A stretch of 64,000 nucleotides of DNA from Amaurobius ferox (GCA_951213105.1 OX578149.1:5062606-5126605); one strand, 5' to 3'. Positions 11,985 through 23,496 are shown, counted from the first letter of the stretch. Numbers and translations are program-made. Notes: generated by a model from the sequence alone, not told the origin.

Positions 11985-12115
11985 GAAATCGAGATGCTAA
12001 GGTTTTCGTGATTTATGTTTCGGAGACGCGTGTGCTGTCTGTTCCCAGAGACGGCCATTTGCATATTTTGAACGATTCCGGCTCATTCTCAGTTAGGAAT
12101 GATTTATGAATCGTC
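11985..12115 (+). repeat. dispersed repeat J, copy J1
   Basis: A 27-bp stretch at 12005-12031 (from TTCGTGATTTATG to GGAGACGCGT) is identical to the reverse complement of 14089-14115. Looser similarity continues on both sides (GAGATGCTAAGG against GAGTGCCAGCC; GAATGATTTATGAATCG against GAATGATTTATTCCGAATCG). It is a decayed repeat of unknown class. Confidence 0.6.
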
Positions 12116-13499
12116 GCGGTGGTCATCCATTACGGACGAGGAGCGGCGTTGTGAGTGAATGGAAACGTTGTCTGCAGTCGAAAAGGTGTCATCATCACCG
12201 GACAGAGTCGATCTGACGGGAACGGCTGTTGAAATAAGTGTCGATACATAAATCCCAGAGAACATTCGGATAGATTCATTCAGAGATGGCAAAATGTCTC
12301 AATGGCAAAATGTCTGTGTTCAGAAATGGCAATGCCTAATTGTGAAAATCGCCTACTTTTCAAAACGTTGAATTTTAATCGCAAGAGTTTAACTTTTATT
12401 TCAATGGCAATTTGAAACAATTATTCCAATGATACAATAGTTATGGGTTGTCGTTTTCAGAAAGTGTGTTCTTAGAGGGGATAAGCATTTAATCCAAAGG
12501 GGGAAAACATTTTTGGGGGTAGGTATCACTTTCTTTTCTTCTATTTTCCTACAAAAATATATTAGCAAGTACACAAATACCTCGTATTTCTGAATGACGA
12601 AATTTATTTCTGCCTGTATTGAGTGCTATCGAGTAAAGTATCATGAAGATAAAGAGACTCCGACCACTCTTTTTATGAGAGCGAATGAGCTTGAAATTAG
12701 TATCTTTTGGAGTAGTAAGCGACCCCGTTATTTAAAGCACCAGTAAGCGTAAACTGGAACACGATATATCCTGTAGCCGCCTTACAAGGCCACAAAACGA
12801 GCTGTGATGTAACCATAAAACATCCATTCAATTCCCAAGACATTCATAAAAAAATATATATATCCTCCAAAAAAAAAGTTACGTATTCATAATTCACTCG
12901 CATCCCGTCAGCTCCTGAGCGATGACCGGCTTATATACACTCTCCGTAGAAATGTCTAGAAAAGTAGTCGACAACAAAACTCGGCAAAACTGGCCAAGAG
13001 GACGATCTTCCGAGGTCCAGCATCCCGGACCTTCTATTCAAAACAACGGTTAGTGTCGTTTTCCCCGGAGAATAGTCACTGTGCCGTGAAGACTTTGGTA
13101 TTCCTAGCAATGCATACAAGAAATACTTGTATGCATTGTTAGGAATACGAATGCCGAGCGACTCGATTTCCTCGATTCTTGCACACAATGGCTCGATGAC
13201 ATCTGTGGGCAATAAAGTTTGAAGACAAATGCCTTGATAAGTGAATTTAATTCTTTATGATAAACGAGTCATCAGGCCCCTTTAGAGACAGGAATACTAA
13301 CATGCTGAAAATGTTACAACTTTTAATAAGTAGTATTATTTTAACAATGCCGTTTAGCCTGCAAAACATCATCATTGAAAATAGGCTCCCGTGGTGAGCT
13401 GCATCGATTTTCTAGGTGATCGAGGAAGGATGGAGGGTTTGGAAAGACTTTTCAACCCTAAATAATTCATCCATAAATGATTTATCCATAAATAACTCC
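12116..13499. other. anonymous DNA containing one strong hairpin
   Basis: Apart from the hairpin at 13098-13148, there is no repeat-family copy or plausible gene. The 93-codon minus-strand frame 12931-13212 spans the hairpin, so part of its product is a mirror artefact. I do not recognise a domain in it. Confidence 0.4.
13098..13148. repeat. hairpin with 23-bp arms and 5-base loop
   Basis: The arms GTATTCCTAGCAATGCATAC(AAG) at 13098-13120 and (CTT)GTATGCATTGTTAGGAATAC at 13126-13148 pair fully except for one G-T wobble. The loop is AAATA. It is too short and too perfect for an ordinary microRNA precursor. A recent inverted duplication or cruciform-forming site is more likely. Confidence 0.75.
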
Positions 13500-13806
13500 T
13501 TTTATGCATTATTATGTCCAGTTTTGTCCTGCTGTTCTATTGAGAACTATAACATTTCGAATCCATTTCAAAAGTTTTCGTTCGAGTTTCAAAAAGTTCT
13601 ATTTCGTTAAGATTTTTCATGAACCACCTCCGATAAGAAATTTCGTAAAAATGCATTATGTGTGGTCGCTATCGTGGATACAAGAAATCGACTACAGACA
13701 GACGGACATCACTCCAAAAAGAGTCAAAACGTACTTAGGCGGTCCTAAAACATATAGCTAGAAATCTAAAAATTTCGTGAAAACAATACTTTCTATGGTA
13801 TGAGAA
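13500..13806 (+). mobile_element. family G element, copy G1
   Basis: It aligns with the minus strand of 52206-52515: TTTTCGTTCGA, TTATGTGTGGTCG, ACAAGAAATCG, a microsatellite position, CATCACTCC, TTTCGTGAAAACAATACTTTC, then a terminal hairpin TTTCTATGGTATGAGAAA. The order (motif, microsatellite, CATCACTCC, AATACTTTC hairpin) is the one seen at the 3' ends of A and B. The left boundary is uncertain. Open frames here (13416-13761) are repeat-derived. Confidence 0.65.
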
Positions 13807-14333
13807 AGTGAAAATTGAAATATGTTATTCATGGAAGCCCAAAATAAATAGTATTTTTTTTTAATTGTCTTTCTAGTAGAGCGTTCCCCAAATCGAACCT
13901 ACATGGACGCTGAACTCTTTCTATAGTTTCAGGTGACAGCGATGACGACGCTGACATTCCCGACATCATCCTTCACTTAAGAGTCTTATCATTAGACGCG
14001 CGCGTAAATACAGCGTGTCTTTCCCTACGATTCGGAATAAATCATTCTGCGGAGAACGAGTCCCAAATTATGGAAATTTCTCGAAGTGACGCGTCTCCGA
14101 AACATAAATCACGAAGGCTGGCACTCGATGCTATTCTCTCTTATGAAGATTGAGTCATTGGATGAATATTTTCACTTACATCTCTATTATGAAAGGGTAA
14201 TGATGCCCGAGAGTAAAAAGTTTTCCATTTGCATTGCGGAAAATGGATAAACAGTTTGAAAGGCTTTTTAATATACTTGAAAATATACTTGAAAGGCACT
14301 TTTAATATACTTGAAAGGCACTTTATAATATAC
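13807..14333. other. anonymous DNA with repeat J2 and a short tandem repeat
   Basis: It contains repeat J2 and, at 14263-14337, three to four imperfect copies of AATATACTTGAAAGGCACTT. No gene is supported. Confidence 0.45.
14028..14135 (-). repeat. dispersed repeat J, copy J2
   Basis: Inverted relative to J1. The identical 27-bp core is at 14089-14115, with weaker similarity extending to about 14028 and 14135. Confidence 0.6.
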
Positions 14334-15338
14334 TTGAAAAATGTTTATGACTTGGTTCATTCTGCTTGTCTGTCTGTCTGTTTGCATGCTCACTGCCGTA
14401 AAAATGACCTTATCAAAATTAAATTTTAGTATGTTCTCTAGACGGTCTGTGGGACCTATTAGAATGTGAATGAATAATATCACCAAATCGTTTTGGATGA
14501 TATTATTCATTTACATATACCCGGATTGAAAAAGTGAAATACATCGAACCCTATGGAACCTCATTTTTCAAACATTTTTTAGGCAACGTTAAAATTCACA
14601 AATGACTTTGATAATTTTAGGAAATATTCAAATGATCCCATAAAATATATAAAAAAAATTTTAGCAAAATAGGTTCGGTAATTCTTTAAATAAAAATTAA
14701 AATAATAATGACGCCCATATAATAAGAAGAGATCACGTGATTCGCTTCAAAATAAAATAGGACATCTATCTTTTTTTCCCCAGAGTGAAAATTTTTAAAG
14801 TTCTTTTAAATTTATATTGAGTGTTGCATCCGTCCTAAAACCGGTTTTTTTTGCGTATTTTCTGTGCATCTGTATTCTGCGTCCACGCAATTGCACTATT
14901 TTTGAGTTTAAAGGATCACCCAACTTTAATTATTTCTACAACGAAGCCTCATTTTAATGGATGCAGAATGCAAACAACTGATTGTAAGATAAGCTGTATA
15001 AGAATGGCTAAATTCATAAAAATATGAAATAATTAATTTAATTTGCATTAAGTTTAACTCTGGAGTCTGAAATAAAAATGATATGGATGAAATATTCATT
15101 GCTTTTACATAGAGAGCCAGATGATTAATATTTCGATGAAGTTCATTTTTTTCGATCAAGTTTCAAGTTTTCAAGTAAAATAAATTATTGTAGTTCTACG
15201 ATCATTAAAAAGTTTTCACCGCTGAATGTATCGCATTTTAGAAAATAAAATTGAAAAATAAAATTGTTTAAATAAAATTGCATTTTATTTGGAAAGTGTT
15301 TCATAATCAATGCTTTATGCATGATGGATCTTTCTTGT
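14334..15338 (+). mobile_element. family F element, copy F2
   Basis: A near-complete copy colinear with F1, carrying TTATGACTTGGTTCATTCTG, a CTGT microsatellite, GTGTTGCATCCGTCCTAAAACC and the 3' ATGCTTTATGCAT palindrome. It differs from all other F copies at 14466-14514, where a 22-bp stretch has been copied back in inverted orientation. It forms the first half of the tandem duplication described in the findings. Confidence 0.8.
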
Positions 15339-15344
15339 TTACTT

Positions 15345-15450
15345 TAAATGAAATGCATGGTAATGTATAGGGAAAGTATCTGAAATCGTGTCGAAAATCG
15401 CAACTCGAATTTTTGCATCTTGAGACCTCTCTATAATACGAAAAAGCTAT
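15345..15450 (-). mobile_element. family A 3' fragment, copy A7
   Basis: ATGCATGGTAATGTATAGGG, AAAATCGCAACTCGAA and GAGACCTCTCTATAATACG match the reverse complement of the A 3' end. About 100 bp remain, between F2 and repeat M1. Confidence 0.7.
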
Positions 15451-15454
15451 CCAA

Positions 15455-15595
15455 AGCCTGCTCGTACGGTGATCTCGTATAGCCACTCATTGGAAGGGTT
15501 GCAGATCACTGAACACCAACTGGCTAAAACAATAATTATCCAAGAGATAATAGAACCTTTAGGTTAGAAACATATCTACAAATAACATAAAAATA
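15455..15595 (+). repeat. repeat M, copy M1
   Basis: It matches 16622-16747 (CGGTGATCTCGTAT, CACCAACTGGCTAAAAC, AGAGATAATAG, ATCTACAAATAACATAAAAAT). The two copies occupy equivalent places downstream of F2 and F3, which identifies them as halves of a tandem duplication. Confidence 0.75.
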
Positions 15596-15599
15596 TGAA

Positions 15600-15842
15600 A
15601 TAATTAATCTAATTTGCATTAAGTTTGAAGATGGGATCTGCATACCCTTTCGCCTAGTTGATAATCTTTTCAGTTGATATTCTTTTCGTACCAACTCGGA
15701 GATTGCCACTTACTTAAGGAATAGTACAATTTTACTTATTATGAATAAATATTGATAAAAGTATATTTATATTTTCTAAATTTAATATTTGACCTTTCTA
15801 TATTGAAGCTCCGTTATATGAATATGAGCCCACGTCTACCTA
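15600..15842 (+). repeat. repeat O, copy O1
   Basis: TAATTTGCATTAAGTTT, CAGTTGATATTCTTTT, TATGAATAAATATTGATAAA and GAGCCCACGTCTACCT recur in the same order at 17718-17884. Here it follows M1 directly. In the second copy a B element separates M from O. Confidence 0.75.
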
Positions 15843-15849
15843 AATGAAG

Positions 15850-16590
15850 TCAAAATTCGCAAATTGCTTCGAAAATTTTAGAAAATATTCGAATTATCCC
15901 ACAAAATATATAAAAAAAATTATAGGAAAATAGGTTTGGTAGATTTTTAAATAAAAATTAAAATAATAATGGCACCCATATTGTACTAAGAGGTCATGCA
16001 ATCCACTTCAAAATAAAAATGGACATCCTTCTTTTCTCCCAGAGTAAAAATCGTGATTTTTAAAGTTCTTTTAAATGTATACGGGGTGTTGCATCCGTCC
16101 TAAAACCGCTTTATTTTTACGTATTTCCTGTGCATCCACATTCTGCGCCAACGCAATGACACTATTTTTGAGTTTAAATGATCATCACACTTTGATTATT
16201 TCTACAATGAAGCCTCATTTTAATGGATGCAGAATGCAAATAAGTGATTGCAAAATGAATTGTGTAAGAATAGCTGAATTTTTTTCAAGCAAAATGATTG
16301 AACTCTAGAGAGTCTGGAATAAAAGTGTATGAATGTATATAATGAAAATATTCACTGCTTTTGCGTAGAGAGTCAGACGATTCCAATTTTGATGACGTCA
16401 TTTGAATAAAGTTCAATTTTTTCGATGAAGTTCTCAAGTAAAATAAATGATTGTAGCTCTGTGATCATTAAAAAATATCAGCTCTGAATGTACAGGTATC
16501 GCATTTAAAGATGCCATATACTAAGCGGATTGGATTTCAGTTGGAAAGCGTTTCATAATAAATGCTTTATACAGGATTGATCTTTCTTGT
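15850..16590 (+). mobile_element. family F element, copy F3 (5' part missing)
   Basis: It starts within the element at GTCAAAATTCGCAAATTGC and runs to the 3' end (GTTTCATAATAAATGCTTTA). The start is where the second half of the tandem duplication begins, so the 5' loss reflects the duplication breakpoint and not a separate truncated insertion. Confidence 0.75.
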
Positions 16591-16621
16591 TGTTTTCATT
16601 TGTTCTTTAGAATACGAAAAG

Positions 16622-16747
16622 CCTACTCGCACGGTGATCTCGTATTGCCAGTTATTGGAAGGGCTTCAGATCATTGGACACCAACTGGCTAAAACATAAT
16701 TATCCGAGAGATAATAGGCTAAAAACGTATCTACAAATAACATAAAA
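16622..16747 (+). repeat. repeat M, copy M2
   Basis: Second copy of M. It ends at AACATAAAAA, immediately before family B element B1. Confidence 0.75.
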
Positions 16748-16749
16748 AT

Positions 16750-17715
16750 TCTAATGTGGGCGGCACATGACTTTCCTTATAGTATAATGCAATGAATATA
16801 CTAATTTTACAGTTAAAAAAATGGTATTCTTATAGTAGATACCTATATTCTTTTCAAGATACTGAATTTTCTTCAATGAGTCGTCATTTTCATTGACGTA
16901 GCGTCATTTTTATCCATTGGGCGAGATTTTAGTTAATTTGGTAACATATAAAAAAGTCGCTAACTTGGCGACATTCCGCCAAATTCGTCGCCAAAATCTC
17001 GCCAAGCGTTATGGACCGTCACCTCCGAGAGCCCTAATATCGGGGGTGACGTATAGACGGAGAGATAAGTTATTCTTAGAGCAGATAAATGACTATTGGC
17101 GTTCAAATACAAAAGTATTACTCAAAGTATCTTTTCTCGTGAATGGAACGAGTTAGATTCACGAGAATGATATCATCCAATGTATCGCATGATTATTACA
17201 TATGAAAAGTGAATATGTTTCTTAAGAGTTAATATTTTTTTTATTTTACTTGATTTTTTGCTAAATTTATTTAAAAAATGTGCAATATCTCGAGAACGGT
17301 TCATGCTAGCATCCTATAGCTTGTGCTAATCGTTTTCTAAGGAAAAATGACATAAGAAATGTCTATTTGCGTCATTTTGTTAAAGGTTTTGATTTTTTGA
17401 TGATTTTTTCAAAATTTCACTCGACAATTTAGGGGGGTTCTGAACATTCGATTGTGTTTTAAAACAATAGGTTTCCAGTATTCACGATTGTGATTTGTGT
17501 ATCCAATTTAATTCGAATCGCTCCATTCGTTCATGAGATATCGTCTCCACAGACTCACTGACACACAGACATCACCTCAAAAATGTTCGATTCATGATCA
17601 GGGATGCTTGAAACGTGATCTCCCGTCGAAAACTCGAATTCGAATTTTCGACCTATAATAATTTTCGACCTTTCGGCAATATTTTCCTTATACATTATGT
17701 ATATAAGGAAAGTAA
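16750..17715 (+). mobile_element. family B element, copy B1
   Basis: A full-length copy starting TCTAATGTGGGCGGCACATG with ACTTTCCTTATA after it, and ending in the hairpin CTTATACATTATGTATATAAG between TTCC and GGAA arms, then AAAGTAA. The 5' half has the repeated TTTGGCGA and CGCCAAA module shared with Helitron family C. The middle has GATTTTTTGATGATTTTTTC. The 3' part has CAGACATCACCTCAAAAATG and CCCGTCGAAAACTCGAATTC. The paralogous empty site at about 15592-15602 sets its boundaries to within a few bases. No protein-coding frame is conserved among B copies. Confidence 0.85.
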
Positions 17716-17717
17716 AA

Positions 17718-17884
17718 AAGTAATTAATTTAATTTGTATTAAGTTTTTATATCAGTTGATATTCTTTTGCACAATCTCGAGGATTGTACAATTTTACTTA
17801 TTATGAATAAATATTGATAAAAATATATTAATATTTTAACTTTCTATAGTGTTGCTCCATTCTATGCATTTGAGCCCACGTCTA
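17718..17884 (+). repeat. repeat O, copy O2
   Basis: Second copy of O, following B1 directly and ending GAGCCCACGTCTACCTGG, which closes the tandem duplication. Confidence 0.7.
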
Positions 17885-18120
17885 CCTGGAGCAGATTTTT
17901 ATTTTGCCTCTTTTTCAAACATTGAATGGCCTTGCTAGATTTAAAAGTGTTCAAAACAGATTTATTAATATAAAAAATACGTAGCAATCCATAATAACAT
18001 TTATTTAATAATACTAAAATAAAATAAAATATTACAATAATACTGTATAAACGATACGCAGCAAACGTTGATTTAATAATTCGAACAATGAAGTTAAAAC
18101 GAAGTAGAACTTAAAAATAA

Positions 18121-18954
18121 TCTGATGTGGGTAGCACATGACTTTTTAATAGATATTCTTTCCAAGATATTAAATTTTCGTCAATTAGACGTTATTTTCA
18201 TTGATTTAGCGTCATTTTTGTCCATTTGGCCAATTTTTCGTTAATTTAGCAACATTTAATTCCACCAAATTCGTCGCCAAACTCTCGCCAAGCGTTATGG
18301 ATGCAGAAATAAGTTTTTCTTACAGCAGATAAATGACTATTGGCGTTCAAATACAAAAGTATGACTCAAAGTATCTTTTTTCATGAATGGAACGAGCTAG
18401 TTCCACGAGAATGATGTCACTCAATTTATCACATGGTATTACATATGAAAAGTGAACATGTTTCTCAATAGGAAATTTTTTTTTATTTTATATAACTTTT
18501 TGATAATTTTTTTTGAAAAATGTGCAATATCTCGAGAACAGTTTATGTTAGCGTTCTAAAATTTATGTCAATCGTTTTCTAATGAAAGATTACTTAAGAA
18601 ATGTCTGTTTGCGCAACTTTATTAGAGGTTTTGATTTTTTGACGATTTTTTCAAAATTTCACTCGAAAATTAAGGGGGGTTCTGAACATTCGATTGCGAA
18701 TGAAAACAATAGGCTTTCAGTGTTTACGGATTGTAATTTTTGTACCAAATTTCGTTCGAATCGGTCCATTCGTTCGGCAGTTATCGTCTCCATAGATTCA
18801 CTGACACACACACACACACACACACAGACATCACTTCAAAAATGTTCGATTCGTGATCAGGGATGTTTGAAACGTGCTCTTCCGTCGAAAACTCGAATTC
18901 GAATGTTCGACCCCGTCATAATACTCTTATACATTATGTATATAAGGAAAGTAA
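18121..18954 (+). mobile_element. family B element, copy B2
   Basis: It begins TCTGATGTGGGTAGCACATG and ends with the TACATTATGTATATAAGG hairpin and AAAGTAA. It includes the TTTGGC module, a GATTTTTTGACGATTTTTTC block, an (AC)n tract near 18804-18827, GACATCACTTCAAAAATG and CGTCGAAAACTCGAATTCG. A 133-codon frame (18582-18983) is the longest in this copy, but matching frames are broken in the other copies, so it is not a gene. Confidence 0.85.
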
Positions 18955-19824
18955 TAAACATTTTCATTTCGAAGCACATATAAATAGAAAATAGTGTTAT
19001 TTAATTTTAGTATAAAATATTTTAATGGAATAGTCCCATTCTTGAGAAGACCGGGGTCCTCTATGTATTCCTTTTGTTGCACTATGTAACTCCCTATAGT
19101 TTGTTTGGAAAATACATCTGTCTCTTACAAAATTAGATTAGAGATTGGAGCTACACGACTAGAAAGTACAACTGACCCATTATAATAAAATATAGATATT
19201 GAATTCATTAAGAATCAAATATTAATTTAATTAATGAACGACAACAAAAAAAAATGGTAATAATAAAACAAGATTAATATATATATATCTCTCAAATGAA
19301 CTTTAAAATTGCATTGTATATTGAGTGGGATACATCACACTCTGTGTGGTAAAATAGTTCTATTGTTTCTATAACAATAGGGTGGTTTTTCTAATTAAGA
19401 ATAATACCTAGTATATGAATATAACATTCTATATAATGTAAGCAAGCATTTACATATTAAATTGTATTGAGCCTAAAAAAGCCATTGTGAAAGTGAAAGA
19501 GATCAAAGGATCCCATAAAGGCAAGAATAATGAATATATGAGGAAACAGATTCAATTGATTCTATTTTGATGAATATTCGAATTTGCTTAAAAGGTATTA
19601 AGCTTGAAATGTTTATGAATCTATTTAAAATGGACTAAACGGCAAATATTATTACGATATTTAATAGAACCTCAGGAATCATTAAATAAATAAAGGGATT
19701 GAAGATACAAAAAAGTGGATTCCTCGTGATATTACGAATTGATTTAAAAAAAATGTTTTCTTAATAAATTAAGTGGTCATACCCATACTCTAAATTTTAT
19801 ACTCTTCTGTTTCAATATTTAATT

Positions 19825-19868
<44 letters not shown>

Positions 19869-20546
19869 TAAGAAAATCCAAAGATATATAAACAAATTCT
19901 AAAGCTAATCATAGAGCGTAAAGGACTTATATGTTAAATGATAAGCATGTATTACGCATTAAACAAGTAATTGGTTTAATTAATAATTATCTATTTGTAT
20001 GTAATAGGCATTTGTTGCATTTTTAATGTTGAATACCTTGTGTTTTTCCTGCTTTTACTTTTGATTGAACTTTTACTTTGGGCTTCCTATTTTCAAGATT
20101 GGCAACACTAGTTTCTATTTTATTCTATTCTTCTTATTCTGTTCACTGTCTTTTCACTTCATGTGTGACAACAGTAGGGTAGTTTATTCATACCATCTCT
20201 GCATATCTAGGTAGGCTTATTTTATTTTTATTAGTAGAAATTAGCCTTACTGTCTCTATTATACGTTGTTTCTATAATTCCCAGAGGTGCAGAATAACCT
20301 TTTTGTTCAAGGTAACAAGGTCATTCAATGAAAGAAACTATTAGAAGGCATATTTTGCATACATCCCAGATGATTTTACAATATCCTTACCTTCTATTCA
20401 TTGTTGTTCATTCTCTTTTTTAATTAGTTTTAATTCATACAGTTTGTTTTTCTGTTTACCCCGTCTAATTTTCGTATTACTGACTTGAATTCTCTTAATT
20501 TTTTATCTAGTAATCAATTGGACTTTTTTTTTGTTATATATATATA
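18955..20546. other. anonymous very AT-rich DNA, no gene seen
   Basis: About 1.6 kb without a frame of 60 codons. No copy of families A-H is visible. The (AT)n tract at 19829-19865 is the only clear feature. Confidence 0.5.
19829..19865. repeat. (AT)n microsatellite
   Basis: An uninterrupted AT tract of 37 bases, followed by GTTTAA. A second long tract at about 32719-32755 is followed by the same GTTTAA. Confidence 0.9.
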
Positions 20547-22763
20547 CTAGCAACATACCCGTTCTTCGTACGGAGTATATAATATAAAGAAACTTATAAT
20601 TCTCAATCATGTGCAAATTCTGTTAAAATATTAAATGTATTGCTCCTAAAGAGAAGTTTAAGAATATCTGTTCTCACTAAGCAAAATTATCTTCACAGGC
20701 AGATCTGAAGAATAAAACATCCTGGCATCTTTTGTAAGCAAATTTATAAAAAATATGGAATTGAATCAATATATGCAAAATAAGAGCGTTAAAATTGTAT
20801 GGGACCCGTACTACTTATATAGGCAAATATTAGAAGATATAACCTGTATTAGTAGATTACATGTATAAATTGAAAATATCAATAAATCCGTAATCTTTAA
20901 ACCAGAAAAATTGATTCGAATATGTGCCGAAATGAAAGTGCTAAAATTATATGGGAAGATATACCCGTACTACTTATAATGTCGTAGATTAGAAGATATG
21001 GCCTAATGTTAGTAAAAGATTACCCGTATTTATAATATGAGTCTTAAAAATCTTTGCCAAAATAGAACAGATTAATTAATAAATTAAAAATATCAATAAT
21101 CCCCGTAATCTTCATACCAGAAGGCCGCACTTGATTCCAATATATGCCAATATATGCCAATATACCTGCACTATTTATATTCTCAGAGATTAGAAGATAT
21201 AGCCGTGCATTTGCAGAAGATTACTCGTACAACGTGCAATATATGAGTTTCAACCATTTTTGCCGCAATAAAACAATGGCATAAGAAATTCAAAATATTA
21301 ATAATCTCTGAATCAATAATCCCGAAAACATCAATAATAATAATGTTTAAATCTGAAGATCGTAATTGATATTATCCAGTCAAAAATATGATGGCAATGA
21401 AATTTATTTTATATACATATCTTCATTATTAAAATTGGAAAATACTTAATAAAAATCTTCTTCCTCATAAACTCACTGGATTTAAATCCGTTGCTAAGCG
21501 ACATGTTATGATTTGCTTCAAATAAATTGGTGGTCAAAATATCGTCTGAATAATGCGATCTCTAATGAAGGTTTGGCGGCATTTAAAAAAATCGCCAAAT
21601 TTATCGCCAAGTGGGACTGTAGAACTGACAGTGCCACTTGGCGATAAATGGACGAACCATCATCAAAATATTATCCCCTAAAAAAACACAATTTCATTTA
21701 TTTAGCGCAATTTTATCAATTTCAATATATTTTTATGGATTTACAAACATTTTTATCAATTTGGTGATATTTTAAAAATTCGCTAAATGTGTTACTAAGT
21801 AAGACGGTTGGACTGACAGACAAATGCTAACGAAACACCAGTTCAGTACTTTCTTCTAGCAAAACAAAATAAATTTCATTTATTTACATCGTTTTTATCA
21901 ATTTGGAGATATTCCAATCAATTTGGCAACGTTTAAGAAATTTGCCAAGTTAGCGATATCCAGCCAAATTCGTAGTTCTAAATTTGCAGATCTGAATAAA
22001 ATATCGTGTTCCAGTTTGGATATAATAAATGAAAACACTAAAATATTATTAGAAGATATACCCGTTCTACTCTTTTTCTGTTTCAACAATCGGATAAATG
22101 AATTTATTGGGTAGACAGAATATATGAGTTTATTAGCTAAACACAATATATAAGCTTGAAACCTCTTTGCCAAAATAAATGAAAATGATGTACGCAGTTC
22201 GCAATTAATCTAATTAAAAGAAAAATCAAACCGTTTTTTCCTAAAATATATTTTTATATCCATCTATTTATTATTCAAATCGAAAAAAAAAAAATTAACA
22301 AACACATTTAATTTTATTGCGTTGCCGAGCAACATGATATAAGATATAATCTTCCTCATAAAATGCGAAATTAAATAACTATTTTTATTTCTTTATACTT
22401 TTCATCGTTGAGTAAAAGCTTGTGAAAAAAATAAGCCATGGAGGTAGATTTTTCCACTTAAATTCATGTTTCAAGCAATTCATGCTTTCAGATAGTGACT
22501 AATTAGCGCAAAAAATCTCCACCAAACTCAGAAATAAAGTTTTATTTCTCTTTGACGTCTTAAACAAACGATTTTCCTCCCTTCTGTTTGGATAAACCAC
22601 GGAGTTAGAGAGTAGAACTCCTAGGAAAAAGTTCCGTTTTTCATTAATATCTCGACAACCCCTGGTCTTAGAAACCCGAAACTTGGACAAAATTTATGGG
22701 GGCTATTTCAAGGCTACCCACGAAATTTTATTCAATTCGGTTCAACCGTTCTCTCACACATTA
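20547..22763 (-). mobile_element. non-autonomous Helitron, family C copy C2 (5' end lost)
   Basis: The Helitron 3' end lies at the left: on the minus strand ATATACTCCGTACGAAGAAC, then GGGTATGTTGCTAG followed by T. The body matches C3 throughout, with AATATATGCCAATATA tracts, a strong internal hairpin at 21601-21647 and the TTGGCAAC / GCCAAGTT module shared with family B. At about 22763, just after TTCGGTTCAACCGTTCTC, it stops short of its TCTATATAAATAAAA start and passes into a 5'-truncated A element. Two short minus and plus frames (21898-22173) are not conserved in C3. Confidence 0.8.
21601..21647. repeat. internal hairpin of Helitron C2, 14-bp perfect arms
   Basis: TTATCGCCAAGTGG at 21601-21614 pairs perfectly with CCACTTGGCGATAA at 21634-21647, and ACTGT/ACAGT pair again inside the loop. 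C3 has the same structure near 58719-58766 with a few mismatches. Confidence 0.8.
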
Positions 22764-23493
22764 ACGTGCATCCTGTTTTGAAATGACGCTCAATTTACAC
22801 TTTGATTCAATTTTCATTTTCATTCGGTAACTTGACGTATTTTCAAAGACAGTGTAGCAAAAGTGCGAAAAACTGTAGCTCGAGGAAGGTTATTTTTTAA
22901 TCGTCAAAAATTAGGTATAAGACAAACATTGAGTGGATACATTTCAGTATACATAGTCTTTTGTTTTAAATTTTGGCAATTTTTGCGGGCCATTTGCAAC
23001 AAAAAGTAGGTTATTTCTTTCAAGATCGCAGCCAAATCTAATGAGCACCCTAGTATCCTACATGTGACTTTTCTACCATATTTTGTGAAATTAGATCAAT
23101 TGGTTTCTCAACTAGAGTGGATATAGACTTTCTTGCGAACTATTTCGCAAAAATAGGCAGTTTCTTTTCTTTTTTTTTCCAAATCGTACCAAAATCTAAT
23201 CAGCACCAGAGTCATCCACAAGTGCCTTATCTGTTACATTTTGTGAAATTTTGTTAAATAGTTTTTTCACTAGAGTGGTTACATACATTGCACACACAGA
23301 CAGACACACACAGAGACAGACAGATAACACAGACATACACCAGACATACATTGCACACACAGACACACATGCACAGACGTTACGCTAAAAATAGTATTTT
23401 CGGGTTCTTGTCGGAACGTAGAGATTCGTCAAATACTCGAGTTATGATTCCAATGCTTTTCCTATACATTACCCTGCATTACAGGAAAAGTAA
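22764..23493 (+). mobile_element. family A element, copy A3a (5' truncated)
   Basis: The body runs from a CAATTTACACTTTGATTCAA block to the 3' hairpin (CCTATACATTACCCTGCATT) and AAAAGTAA. It includes two sub-repeats with TCATCCACAAGTG or a variant, a CAGACACACA tract and GACGTTACGCTAAAAATAG. Its last base is three bases from the TC start of A3b, so the two are head-to-tail. Confidence 0.8.
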
Positions 23494-23496
23494 AAA

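Noticed and set aside
18582..18983. 133-codon open frame as a gene
   Set aside because: It lies within family B and runs past its end. The equivalent frame is broken or different in B1, B3, B4 and B5.
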